Shown: positions 36,593 through 44,258 of the stretch, piece by piece | Layout of the letters: each line of letters begins with the position of its first letter | Numbering within the stretch: position 1 is the stretch's first letter | DNA from: Candidatus Hydrogenisulfobacillus filiaventi | Lineage (GTDB): Bacteria > Bacillota > Sulfobacillia > Sulfobacillales > R501 | NCBI GenBank assembly: GCA_902809825.1 | Contig: LR778114.1 | Location: 1,302,001-1,366,000, forward strand | DNA: 64,000 nt | Reading direction: 5' to 3' | The notes under the pieces: generated by a model | Databases searched by the model: none | What the model was told of the DNA's origin: nothing | What the model saw: only the letters and a program-made list of their open reading frames with translations | Made by a program: the position numbers and the translations under genes

Positions 36593-37261
36593 GTGGCATG
36601 GGGGCGCCCTCATCGGGCTTGCGGTCTGCTTCTGGCAGGCTGCGGGGCGGCTTCCGGCGGGCCGCCGGCGCCGGAGAATACGACTACCAACCAGACGGTG
36701 TCCTCCTCAGATACACTAAGCCCCCCATCCTCCACGGCTGTGCCGAATCACCCCATTGCCCCGACCCCGGCGCCCACCGCGCGGTCATCTTCAGTCACTA
36801 CGCCCCCGTTCGCGGGCACCATCCTGCACCGGGTGGTGGGGCCGCGCGGCCCCCAAGCCCTTCCCAACGGTTTTGTTAGCAGTCCGCCGAGCCATGTAAT
36901 CTTCTCCTCCAGCCGCTTTCCGCTGGCGGAAAGCTTCAGCGGCCGCCTGGCGGGCCATCCGTTTATTCTGGACTTTTACCGGAATTCACAAGGGGGGTTC
37001 ATCGGCGTCCGCTACAACTCGCGCCCCGTGTATTTTGGTCCCGGCCCGGTCCCCACCCTCTCGATTCTCAATTTCACCGGCCCGTGGGTGGTGGTCGGCA
37101 CCCCCTCGGCGGTGGCCTACGAGGCTATCAATCCCACGTCGGGCAGTACCATCAACAATCCGCAACAAGCTGCCCGGATGAAGCGATATCGCGGATTGGG
37201 CGAGCCGTCTCACATTTTAGGCCTACCTGCGAACAACCGCTGGCCTGTGACCATCCCCTAA
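36593..37261 (+). CDS. Secreted lipoprotein of unknown function, about 222 aa; start region uncertain
   Basis: A lipobox LLLAGC is followed by a Ser/Thr/Pro/Asn-rich linker of about 70 residues and a globular domain (from PFAGTILHRVVG to the end). From GTG 36593 the signal would be MAWGRPHRACGLLLAGC, short but usable. A better-placed ATG at 36576, with GGGAGG upstream, opens another frame whose hydrophobic stretch would join the lipobox if one G were added in 36601-36640. So this gene may also carry a one-base error. GC content is lower than its neighbours. No family recognised. Confidence 0.6.
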   Translation: MAWGRPHRACGLLLAGCGAASGGPPAPENTTTNQTVSSSDTLSPPSSTAVPNHPIAPTPAPTARSSSVTTPPFAGTILHRVVGPRGPQALPNGFVSSPPSHVIFSSSRFPLAESFSGRLAGHPFILDFYRNSQGGFIGVRYNSRPVYFGPGPVPTLSILNFTGPWVVVGTPSAVAYEAINPTSGSTINNPQQAARMKRYRGLGEPSHILGLPANNRWPVTIP

Positions 37262-37274
37262 ACCGGTCCCGATC

Positions 37275-37312
37275 GCGCAGGGACGGTCCACGCATCATGA
37301 CCGTCCCTGCGC
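37275..37312. terminator. Perfect 14-bp hairpin, probable terminator
   Basis: GCGCAGGGACGGTC/GACCGTCCCTGCGC with a 10-nt loop, 14 bp after the lipoprotein stop. There is no U-tract on either strand, so it may act as a 3' stability hairpin or a bidirectional barrier between convergent genes. Confidence 0.6.
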
Positions 37313-37686
37313 CGATATGCCCCTCCCGCTCCTCAGGACCGTACCCGAGACAGCCCGCCGGCCGGTCTGCCTCCGGCACCGGCAGCGGGACAGCCGGGAG
37401 CGCCGGCCCAGGGCATGCAGGCCGCTCCCGGCACGGCGCACACCCGTCTGGGCCGGACTGCCCGCTGGAGGGGGCCGTTGCCGCGTGCCGCCGGACGGGA
37501 TCGGACGGCGGGAGCGCCCTGCCCGCAGCTCTCCAAGGCTCGGGTTCTCCGCCGCGGGCCCGGCTGCCGGCTGCCTATCCCCGGATGGTCGGACGCGCGC
37601 GGCCCCCGCGACCCCCGGGGTCCGCCCGCCGGACCGGCGGCCGGGCCGCGAGAGCGCCCCCGGCCACCCCGGCCCCCGGCACCGCC
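37313..37686. other. Gene-less GC-rich region between convergent genes, 374 bp
   Basis: Extremely GC-rich and dominated by Arg/Pro/Gly/Ala codons in every frame, which is why several reading frames stay open; none has a family match or a sensible start. I see no RNA or repeat. Confidence 0.45.
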
Positions 37687-38418
37687 TCAGGCCCGGGTGG
37701 CAGCCTCCTGGTGGTCATTCCGGATATTCTTCAGAATCCGCGTCACCGCCCGCTTTTCGATCCGGGAGACGTAGCTGCGGGAAATGCCCAGCTCGCGGGC
37801 GATATCGCGCTGGGTCTGCCGGGGATGCCCGCTGAGCCCGAACCGCCGGTCCAGCACCAGGCGTTCCTTTTCGGTCAGGCCGGACAGGTAGCCCTTCAGC
37901 CACTCCACCAGCATCTCCGATTCCACCTGGTCGGCGATGGAGTCCGCGTCGCTCTTGAGCACATCCAGCAGGGAGATCTCATTGCCCTCGCGGTCCACCC
38001 CGATGGGTTCGTACAGACTGACCTCGCGGGCGGTCTTGCGCTGGGCGCGGAGGAACATCAGGATCTCGTTCTCAATACAGCGCGCAGCGTAGGTCGCCAG
38101 GCGGACCCCTTTGTCAGTCCGGAAGGTATCCACCGCCTTGATCAGCCCTACCGTTCCGATGCTGATGAGGTCATCCGGTTCCTCCACGCTGTGGGTATAC
38201 TTCTTGACCACGTGCGCCACCAGCCGCAGGTTGCGCTCGATCAGCAGCGCCCGGGCCTCCCGGTCCCCGGCCGCCATCCGCTCAAGGGCCTCCCGTTCCT
38301 CGGCCTCGCTCAAGGGATGGGGAAAGGCGTTCCCGCCCACGTACCCCGCCAGCCAGACCAGCCCCTGCAGGAGGGCGGCGGCCGCGGAAGCCACCAGGGT
38401 CAGCACCGTCAACGACAT
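37687..38418 (-). CDS. sigK: Sporulation sigma factor K, pro-protein, 243 aa
   Basis: Sigma-70 family with the hydrophobic pro-sequence of pro-sigma-K (residues 1-28), then NAFPHPLSEAEE at the mature start, region 2 (DLISIGTVGLIKAVDTF, RLATYAARCIENEIL) and region 4 helix-turn-helix (QTQRDIARELGISRSYVSRIEKRAV). Sigma-K directs late mother-cell transcription after SpoIVFB removes the pro-sequence. The gene is continuous, with no skin-element interruption. ATG 38418 has GGAGGTGA upstream. A sigma-E pro-protein is the alternative, but the N-terminal pattern fits sigma-K. Confidence 0.93.
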   Translation of the reverse strand: MSLTVLTLVASAAAALLQGLVWLAGYVGGNAFPHPLSEAEEREALERMAAGDREARALLIERNLRLVAHVVKKYTHSVEEPDDLISIGTVGLIKAVDTFRTDKGVRLATYAARCIENEILMFLRAQRKTAREVSLYEPIGVDREGNEISLLDVLKSDADSIADQVESEMLVEWLKGYLSGLTEKERLVLDRRFGLSGHPRQTQRDIARELGISRSYVSRIEKRAVTRILKNIRNDHQEAATRA

Positions 38419-38536
38419 GCGTCCTCACCTCCACCAGCCCGGGCGGGTCCGCACCCCGGACCCGCCGATGGGCTACCAGGGTATGCCGGGCGCCCGCCGG
38501 AGGTGACGGCGGACGGGGGAGCCGGAACGCTCATGC

Positions 38537-38542
38537 TATACT
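38537..38542 (+). promoter_or_regulatory. Extended -10 element before the NifS-ThiI gene
   Basis: TG-C-TATACT (TATACT at 38537-38542), 63 bp upstream of ATG 38606. No clear -35, so it would be an extended -10 promoter. Confidence 0.55.
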
Positions 38543-38605
38543 GGGAGCGGATTCCGTGACGGAACGGGGACGGCGGGTGCCGTCCCCACCGGGGAGGGAA
38601 GGCAC

Positions 38606-41119
38606 ATGGCCGGCAGCGCATACCTTGACAACGCCGCCACCACCCGGGTGCGCCCTGAGGTGACGGCGGTCATGCGGGAAGCTCTGGAAGACACTTACGG
38701 CAACCCTTCCTCCGTCCACCAGGCGGGACGGGCCGCCCGTCATCTGCTGGAGCGGGCGCGGGAAACGCTGGCGTCGGCCATCGCCGTGCCGCCCGCCTGT
38801 CTCCTCTTCACCTCCGGGGGCACCGAGGCCAACAACCTGGCCCTGAAGGGGGCGATGGCCGCCTACGGCCGCGAAGGGCGCCACCTGGTGACCACCGCCA
38901 TCGAGCACGCCTCCGTCCTGGACACCGCTCGCGCCCTGGAACGGGCCGGCTATACCCTCACCATCGTGGAGCCCGACCGCACCGGACGCATCGACCCCGA
39001 CCGGGTGGCGGCAGCGGTGCGGCCGGACACGGTGCTGGTGAGTGTGATGCTGGTAAACAATGAGATTGGCACTGTGGAGCCGCTCAGCGACATCGTCCGG
39101 GCCGTCCGGGCCGTGCGGCCCCGGCCGCCGCTGGTGCACATGGACGCCGTGCAGGCCCTGGGCAAGATCCCGGTCACCCCCCGTCTCTGGGGTGTGGACC
39201 TGGCCTCCTTCAGCGCCCACAAGATTCACGGCCCTAAAGGCACGGGCGCGCTCTATGTCCGGGAAGGGGTCCGGCTGGTGCCCCTCCTCACCGGCGGGGG
39301 GCAGGAGCGCAACCTGCGCTCCGGGACCGAGAACGTGGCCGGCATCGCCGGCTTCGCCGAAGCCGCCCGCCTGCTGCTGGCGGAGCAGCCGGCCCTGCGG
39401 GAGCGCTGGGCCGCCTTCAAGCAGCGCATCCTGGACGGTCTGACCCCGCGCCTCCCGGGCCTGGCCGTCAACGGACCTGCCCCCGCGGAGGCGGCGCCCC
39501 ACATCCTCAACCTGTCCGTCCCCGGCGTCCGCGGGGAGACCCTGGTCCATGCCCTGGCCGCGCGCGGCGTGTATGTCTCCACCGCCTCCGCCTGCTCCTC
39601 GCACCATAGCGGTCCCAGCCATGTGCTCACCGCCCTGCATCTGCCGGCAGACCGGCTAGAGGGCGCCATCCGCATCTCCTTTTCGCGGGAGACCACAGAG
39701 GACGACGTGGACCGCCTGATCGCAGCCGTGCCCGAGGCCGTAGCGGAAATCCGGCGGCCGGGGCCCGTGCGGCTGCCGGACCCGCCCCGGTCCCTGGCCG
39801 TGGGGCCGGCCGCGGAGCTGCCCGCGGGCGGTGCGGCGGAGGCATCCCGCCCGGCCGTGGCCGCTGCGCCGGCGGTCCCGTCCCCGGGACCGGCAGAGGA
39901 GGCGCAACCGGTGGTGCTGGTGCGCTACGGCGAGATCGGGCTCAAGGGGGAGAACCGCCGGCACTTCGAACACCTGCTCCTGACCCGTATCCGGCATGCG
40001 CTGGAGCCCTGGCCGGACGCGGCGGTGCATTGGAGCGGCGGACGCATCTGGGTGGAGCCCGGCACCGGCGGCCCGCCGGTGCTGGAAGCGCTGCGGCGGG
40101 TGTTCGGCACGGTGGCCCTCTCCCCGGGGGAGCGGGTGCCGCTGGACCTCGACGCCATGACCCGGGCCGGCATCCGTCTCCTGGGCGCCGCGGTGCGGGA
40201 GGACGGCGCTGCCAGTTTCAAGGTGGATACCCGCCGGCCCAACAAACGGTTCCCGCTCAATTCCCTGGAGGTCAACCGGGAACTGGGGCACCGCCTGCAT
40301 CAGGCCTTTCCCGCCCTCAGGGTCGATGTCCACCAGCCCGAGGTGGAGGTCACCGTAGAGGTGCGTGACGACGCGGCCTACCTGTATGCCCGTTCCCTGC
40401 CGGCCGTAGGCGGCCTGCCGGCCGGCATGAGCGGACGCGCCTGCGCGCTGCTCTCCGGCGGGATCGACAGCCCGGTGGCGGCCTGGATGATGATGAAGCG
40501 GGGGATGACCATCATCCCGGTCTACTTCCACAGCTATCCCTTCACCGGCGACCAGACCAAGGATAAGGTGGTCGAGCTGACCCGCATCCTGGCCGGTTGG
40601 GCAGGAGGACGGATGCGCCTATGGGTGGTGCACTTCACCGAGGTCCAGAAGGCCATCTATGCGGATGCTCCGGCCCGCTATGGGGTGGCCATCATGCGGC
40701 GCATGATGCTGCGGCTGGCGGAACGAATCGCCGGCCGCGAACGGGCCACCGCCCTGGTCACCGGCGAGAGCCTGGGCCAGGTGGCAAGCCAGACGGCGGA
40801 GAACATCCGCTCCATCGCCGCCGTCACCCGCCTGCCCGTTCTGCGGCCCCTCATCGGCCTGGACAAGACCGAAATCATGGCCAAGGCCCAGGAAATCGGG
40901 ACCTACCCGGTCTCCATCCTGCCCTATGAAGACTGCTGCACGCTGTTCATCCCCAAACACCCCGCCACCCGCAGCCGCCCGGAGGACCTGGAGCGGCTGG
41001 AACAGGGCCGGGACTGGGAACCCCTGCTGCAGGAGGCCCTGGGCCGCAGCGAGGTCCTGACGGTGGAGGCGGTGCCGGCGCCCGCTCCCCCCGTCGTGGC
41101 CCCCGTCAGCGGTCAATAA
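38606..41119 (+). CDS. Cysteine desulfurase-ThiI fusion: NifS/IscS-type desulfurase joined to tRNA 4-thiouridine sulfurtransferase, 837 aa
   Basis: Residues 1-383 form a complete class I (IscS/NifS-type) PLP cysteine desulfurase, with PLP lysine K206 (SAHKIHGPKG) and persulfide cysteine C330 (STASACSS). Residues 384-434 are an Ala/Pro/Gly-rich linker. Residues 435-820 form ThiI: ferredoxin-like plus THUMP domain from VVLVRYGEIGLKGENRRHFE, PP-loop SGGIDS (617-622), the GESLGQVASQT motif, and C777/C778 in YEDCCTLFIPKHP. No rhodanese domain follows. The frame is open throughout. The enzyme should take sulfur from cysteine and thiolate U8 of tRNAs; the desulfurase partner is normally a separate protein. 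ATG 38606 follows GGGAGGGAAGG. Its end overlaps the convergent lipoprotein gene by 7 bp. Confidence 0.93.
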   Translation: MAGSAYLDNAATTRVRPEVTAVMREALEDTYGNPSSVHQAGRAARHLLERARETLASAIAVPPACLLFTSGGTEANNLALKGAMAAYGREGRHLVTTAIEHASVLDTARALERAGYTLTIVEPDRTGRIDPDRVAAAVRPDTVLVSVMLVNNEIGTVEPLSDIVRAVRAVRPRPPLVHMDAVQALGKIPVTPRLWGVDLASFSAHKIHGPKGTGALYVREGVRLVPLLTGGGQERNLRSGTENVAGIAGFAEAARLLLAEQPALRERWAAFKQRILDGLTPRLPGLAVNGPAPAEAAPHILNLSVPGVRGETLVHALAARGVYVSTASACSSHHSGPSHVLTALHLPADRLEGAIRISFSRETTEDDVDRLIAAVPEAVAEIRRPGPVRLPDPPRSLAVGPAAELPAGGAAEASRPAVAAAPAVPSPGPAEEAQPVVLVRYGEIGLKGENRRHFEHLLLTRIRHALEPWPDAAVHWSGGRIWVEPGTGGPPVLEALRRVFGTVALSPGERVPLDLDAMTRAGIRLLGAAVREDGAASFKVDTRRPNKRFPLNSLEVNRELGHRLHQAFPALRVDVHQPEVEVTVEVRDDAAYLYARSLPAVGGLPAGMSGRACALLSGGIDSPVAAWMMMKRGMTIIPVYFHSYPFTGDQTKDKVVELTRILAGWAGGRMRLWVVHFTEVQKAIYADAPARYGVAIMRRMMLRLAERIAGRERATALVTGESLGQVASQTAENIRSIAAVTRLPVLRPLIGLDKTEIMAKAQEIGTYPVSILPYEDCCTLFIPKHPATRSRPEDLERLEQGRDWEPLLQEALGRSEVLTVEAVPAPAPPVVAPVSGQ

Positions 41120-41628
41120 CCGCTGCCCCCGCCGGCGCCCCCCGCCGGCGGGCCGGCGGGGACAGCCGCCTTCAGGCCCGGCACCGCCACGAACCATTCG
41201 TGGAACAACCCCTCCCCGTGGGCCTGACCGGGCGCCAGGTCGAGGCTGTACGTGTAGAGGGGGTGGCCGTTGTAGGTCACCTGCTCCCCGTTGCCGTCGG
41301 CCACTATCTTAAAGCGGCCGGGCACCCCGGATGGAATCTGGACGGGCTCAGTGGGGCTCACGGCCCGCAGCGCGGGCCAGATCTGCTGGCAGCTGCCGGT
41401 ACAGGCCGACCGCTGCGGCTGGTCCAGGGTGAAGTAGTAGAGGGTGTGCCCCGCGTCGTTGGTGAGGACGGTTTCCTCCCGGCCCGCCACCAGGGCCCGC
41501 CCCACCTTAATCACCACCGCCTTCGCCCTGGACGGCGCGGCGGCCGGCCGGGCGGCGACCCCGCAGCCGCTGAGCAGGACGCCGGCCGCCGCGGCGGCGG
41601 CGGCCTGGCGCCAACCGGACCCCTTCAT
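41113..41628 (-). CDS. Lipoprotein with PF03640 secreted-repeat domain, 171 aa
   Basis: Type II signal peptide with lipobox LLSGC (mature Cys near residue 20), then two PF03640-like units: VLTNDAGHTLYYFTLDQ...CTGSCQQIWPAL and VTYNGHPLYTYSLDLAPGQAHGEG. Function of the family is unknown; such proteins are exported and often sit near redox genes. ATG 41628 has AAGGAGG upstream. The C-terminal tail is Gly-rich. Confidence 0.85.
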   Translation of the reverse strand: MKGSGWRQAAAAAAAGVLLSGCGVAARPAAAPSRAKAVVIKVGRALVAGREETVLTNDAGHTLYYFTLDQPQRSACTGSCQQIWPALRAVSPTEPVQIPSGVPGRFKIVADGNGEQVTYNGHPLYTYSLDLAPGQAHGEGLFHEWFVAVPGLKAAVPAGPPAGGAGGGSGY

Positions 41629-41683
41629 GGGCCTGGCCTCCTTCCTGCGCGCCGGCACCGGCGCGCTCCGCTGTCCGTCCCGG

Positions 41684-42448
41684 TTACGCGCCGGAGAGCC
41701 GGCCGGATTCATCTCCGGCCGGCTCCACCCGGTACAGCGCCGGCGGCTCCGCCGCCCGGAGACCGCCGCCCAGGCGGGCACAGCCGCCGGCAACCGGGCA
41801 CAGCAGGCAGGCCGGTTTGCGGGCAGTGCAGATGAGGGCCCCCAGGTCCATGAGGGCCTGATTGAACTGGTCCGCCCCCTCCTCGGGCAGCACGGCCTCG
41901 GCCAGGGCCCATAGATGGTGGCGGCGCTCGGCCCCGCGCCCGCCGGGTCCCAACGCCGGGACCTCGAAGTACCGCCCCAGCACCCGCTCCACGTTGGTAT
42001 CCAGGATGGGCGACCGGAGCCCGAAGGCGAAGGAGCGCACGGCCCCGGCCGTATAGCGGCCCACGCCCGGCAGCGCCAGCAGCTCCTCCCAGCTGTCGGG
42101 GATGCGGCCCCCGTGGCGCGCCGTCACCGCCCGGGCGATTTCCCACAGCCAGCGGCCCCGGACCTTATAGCCCAGGGGGTCGGTGATGGCTTTGACCTCC
42201 GCCAGCGGGGCCCCGGCCAAGGCGTCGAGAGTGGGAAAACGGGCCAGGAAGGCCTCATAAACCGGAATGACGGTGCGGACCTGGGTCTGATGCAGCAGGA
42301 CCTCGGACACCAGGATGGCGTAGGGGTCCCGGGTGCGCCGCCAGGGCAGGTCGCGTCCGTGACGCCGGTACCAGGCCGCCAGCTCGCGTCGGAACAGGGT
42401 GAGCGGCCCCGGCGCCACCACCGCCCGGTATTTGAACAGCCGCTTCAC
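41684..42448 (-). CDS. mutY: A/G-specific adenine glycosylase MutY-like, short form, 254 aa
   Basis: HhH-GPD glycosylase: catalytic E49 (SEVLLHQTQV), helix-hairpin-helix LPGVGRYTAGAV, catalytic D150 (ILDTNVERVLGRY) and a [4Fe-4S] loop C207-x6-C214-x2-C217-x5-C223. It removes adenine paired with 8-oxoguanine. Only about 30 residues follow the Fe-S loop, so the NUDIX-like C-terminal domain that reads 8-oxoG is missing; residue 53 is His where Gln is usual. The GTG start at 42448 overlaps the upstream membrane-protein stop (GTGA), and there is no own ribosome site. Confidence 0.85.
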   Translation of the reverse strand: MKRLFKYRAVVAPGPLTLFRRELAAWYRRHGRDLPWRRTRDPYAILVSEVLLHQTQVRTVIPVYEAFLARFPTLDALAGAPLAEVKAITDPLGYKVRGRWLWEIARAVTARHGGRIPDSWEELLALPGVGRYTAGAVRSFAFGLRSPILDTNVERVLGRYFEVPALGPGGRGAERRHHLWALAEAVLPEEGADQFNQALMDLGALICTARKPACLLCPVAGGCARLGGGLRAAEPPALYRVEPAGDESGRLSGA

Positions 42449-43287
42449 CAGCCGCCGGCTGCACGCCCCAGCCGCAGCCGCACCCCCCCGCCCCGCCCCA
42501 GCCAACGGTTGTAGGCCACGGCCAGGAGGTACATCCACCAGCCGGTCGCCACCGCAACCAGAAACCCGCCCAGGGCGGTCAGGAACCCGCTGAAGATGGC
42601 AATGCTGAAACCGAAGTACCCCGCCGGCAGGTGGCGGGCCAGTACGGTCAGGGCCAGGTACAGCCCCCCCACCGTCAGCACCACCGCCACCAGGACCCAG
42701 GCGAAGAACAGGGTGGCCGAGACCAGCCGGATGCCGTTGGGGTCCAACGCCGCGACCCGCGTCCAGTCCTCCCCGCCGGCAGCTTCCTCCGGCCAGGTGA
42801 GGGTCCCGTAGAAGGGCACCACCACCCGGTTGTAGAGGAGGACGCTCCCTTCCACCAGGAGGAATCCCGCCGTCACGCCTGCCGCCAGCGGCCATCCCCA
42901 GCCCAACAGGGCGACGACCGGATGCAGCCAGCCCAGCAGGCCCAGCAGGACGGTGAGCCCGCCTCCTTCCAGGATCCCCCCGGCCAGCGCGGGGAGCAGC
43001 GCGGAGCGGGCATCCACCGCCATGATCTCCTGTCCTTCCAGCCAGAAGCGGTACCCGTGCCGGGGCCCGATCCAGCGGTTGTACACCCCGGCGGTCAACG
43101 CTCGCAACCCGAGCCAGCCGGCCCAGAGCAGCCCCCCCTGACCCAGGGCGCCCAGCGCCGCTCGGAACCCGCTCAGGTGCCCGGCGATCCAGAGGGTGAC
43201 CGCCGCCACCGGCGGCAGCAGCAGCACCGCCCCCACCACCACCCACGGCCAGACGGCAACCGCCTGCACGTGGCGCTGTTCCCACAT
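42445..43287 (-). CDS. Polytopic membrane protein with recurring YNR motifs, 280 aa
   Basis: About six hydrophobic segments. Three similar motifs recur at membrane edges: VYNRWIGPRHGYRFWLEG, LLYNRVVVPFYG and AYNRWLGRGGGVRLRLG. The first and last look like the Y-N-x-x-x...GG-(I/V)-x-(V/F)-x-L pattern of DUF3566-type proteins, suggesting a duplicated fold. Function unknown. ATG 43287 is chosen because upstream codons are compositional. Coupled to mutY by a 4-bp overlap. Confidence 0.6.
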   Translation of the reverse strand: MWEQRHVQAVAVWPWVVVGAVLLLPPVAAVTLWIAGHLSGFRAALGALGQGGLLWAGWLGLRALTAGVYNRWIGPRHGYRFWLEGQEIMAVDARSALLPALAGGILEGGGLTVLLGLLGWLHPVVALLGWGWPLAAGVTAGFLLVEGSVLLYNRVVVPFYGTLTWPEEAAGGEDWTRVAALDPNGIRLVSATLFFAWVLVAVVLTVGGLYLALTVLARHLPAGYFGFSIAIFSGFLTALGGFLVAVATGWWMYLLAVAYNRWLGRGGGVRLRLGRAAGGW

Positions 43288-43482
43288 TCCCGACCACCAG
43301 TCCCCTTCGCCGCCGGCGCCCGGCGCCCGGCCGCAGCCGGGCCGCGTCCCCGCCGGCCCCTCCCACCCTACCCATGGTAGCGTATGCGCCGGCGTCCCGC
43401 CACGGCCCGGCGCCGGCGGACGGGGGTGCCCGCGGACGCAGAGGCGTCCCGCCAGCATTTCCTGGCCGGATGGGCCTAGTTG

Positions 43483-43499
43483 CATAATATTGCGTTATG
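43483..43499. promoter_or_regulatory. AT-rich inverted repeat upstream of ccdA, candidate operator
   Basis: CATAA-TATTGCG-TTATG lies in a 25-bp AT-rich island (43479-43507) in an otherwise GC-rich divergent region, 38 bp before the ccdA start. TATGAT at 43496-43501 could be a -10 overlapped by the repeat. Confidence 0.45.
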
Positions 43500-43536
43500 A
43501 TGATATCCGGCCGCACCAACGGGAGGGGGGACGGGG

Positions 43537-44235
43537 ATGCACGGCCTGGAGGGCTGGTATCCGTTTCTGATGGGAGTAGCCGCGGTCTTCAACCCCTGCG
43601 GCATCGCCCTGCTGCCGGCGACCCTGGCCTGGATGGGGGGCACCGTCCCTGCGGGCCCGGGCATGCTGCACCCCGCGGGCCGGGGGGCGGCGGTGGGCCT
43701 GGCCATGGCGGCCGGGTTTACGGGAGTGGTAGCGCTGCTGGGCCTGGTGGTCCACCTGGCGGGGGTGGTGCTGGCCCCGGTCCTGCGGCCGCTGCTGGTC
43801 GGCCTCGGCCTGGCGGTCCTGGCCGGGGGGATGCTGGTGGCGGGCGGTCGCCTGCACCTGCCCGTCAGCCGGTGGACGGGGGCCGACCGCCTGCCGTCGG
43901 GGCAGGCCGGGAGCCTATGGGCCGCCTTCCTGGCCGGGGTGGTCTATGCCACCGCCGCCCTGGGCTGCACCCTGCCCTTGTTCGTGGCCGTGCTGCTGCC
44001 CGCCCTGACCGCCGGCTGGACCGCCTTCCTGGCCCTGGTGGGATCCTTCGGTGCCGGGGCGGCGCTGGTGCTGACGGCTGCCGGGGTCGCTGTCCTCTTC
44101 GCCCGCGAGGCATTGGCCGGCGCGGTGGCCCGTCTGGGCCCGCGCCTTAACCTCTGGCTGGGCCTTATCATCGGGGCGGCCGGGGCGTATCTGACCTACT
44201 ACTGGCTCTGGGGCCCGGGCCGCCTGCTCGCCTGA
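43537..44235 (+). CDS. ccdA: CcdA-family thiol-disulfide membrane transporter, 232 aa
   Basis: Six to seven membrane helices with the two redox cysteines of the CcdA/DsbD family: C21 in FNPCGIALLP and C144 in ALGCTLPLF, each beside the conserved proline. It passes reducing equivalents from cytoplasmic thioredoxin to extracytoplasmic thiol proteins. The next gene encodes such an acceptor. No haem-lyase (resBC) genes are nearby, so a role other than cytochrome c maturation, such as sporulation or oxidative repair, is possible. Confidence 0.88.
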   Translation: MHGLEGWYPFLMGVAAVFNPCGIALLPATLAWMGGTVPAGPGMLHPAGRGAAVGLAMAAGFTGVVALLGLVVHLAGVVLAPVLRPLLVGLGLAVLAGGMLVAGGRLHLPVSRWTGADRLPSGQAGSLWAAFLAGVVYATAALGCTLPLFVAVLLPALTAGWTAFLALVGSFGAGAALVLTAAGVAVLFAREALAGAVARLGPRLNLWLGLIIGAAGAYLTYYWLWGPGRLLA

Positions 44236-44258
44236 GGGACCCGGAAGGAGGCGGGAAC

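Noticed and set aside
37084-38559. Long plus-strand frame covering the gap and antisense to sigK
   Set aside because: Gly/Pro/Arg/Gln composition and antisense overlap with a certain gene.
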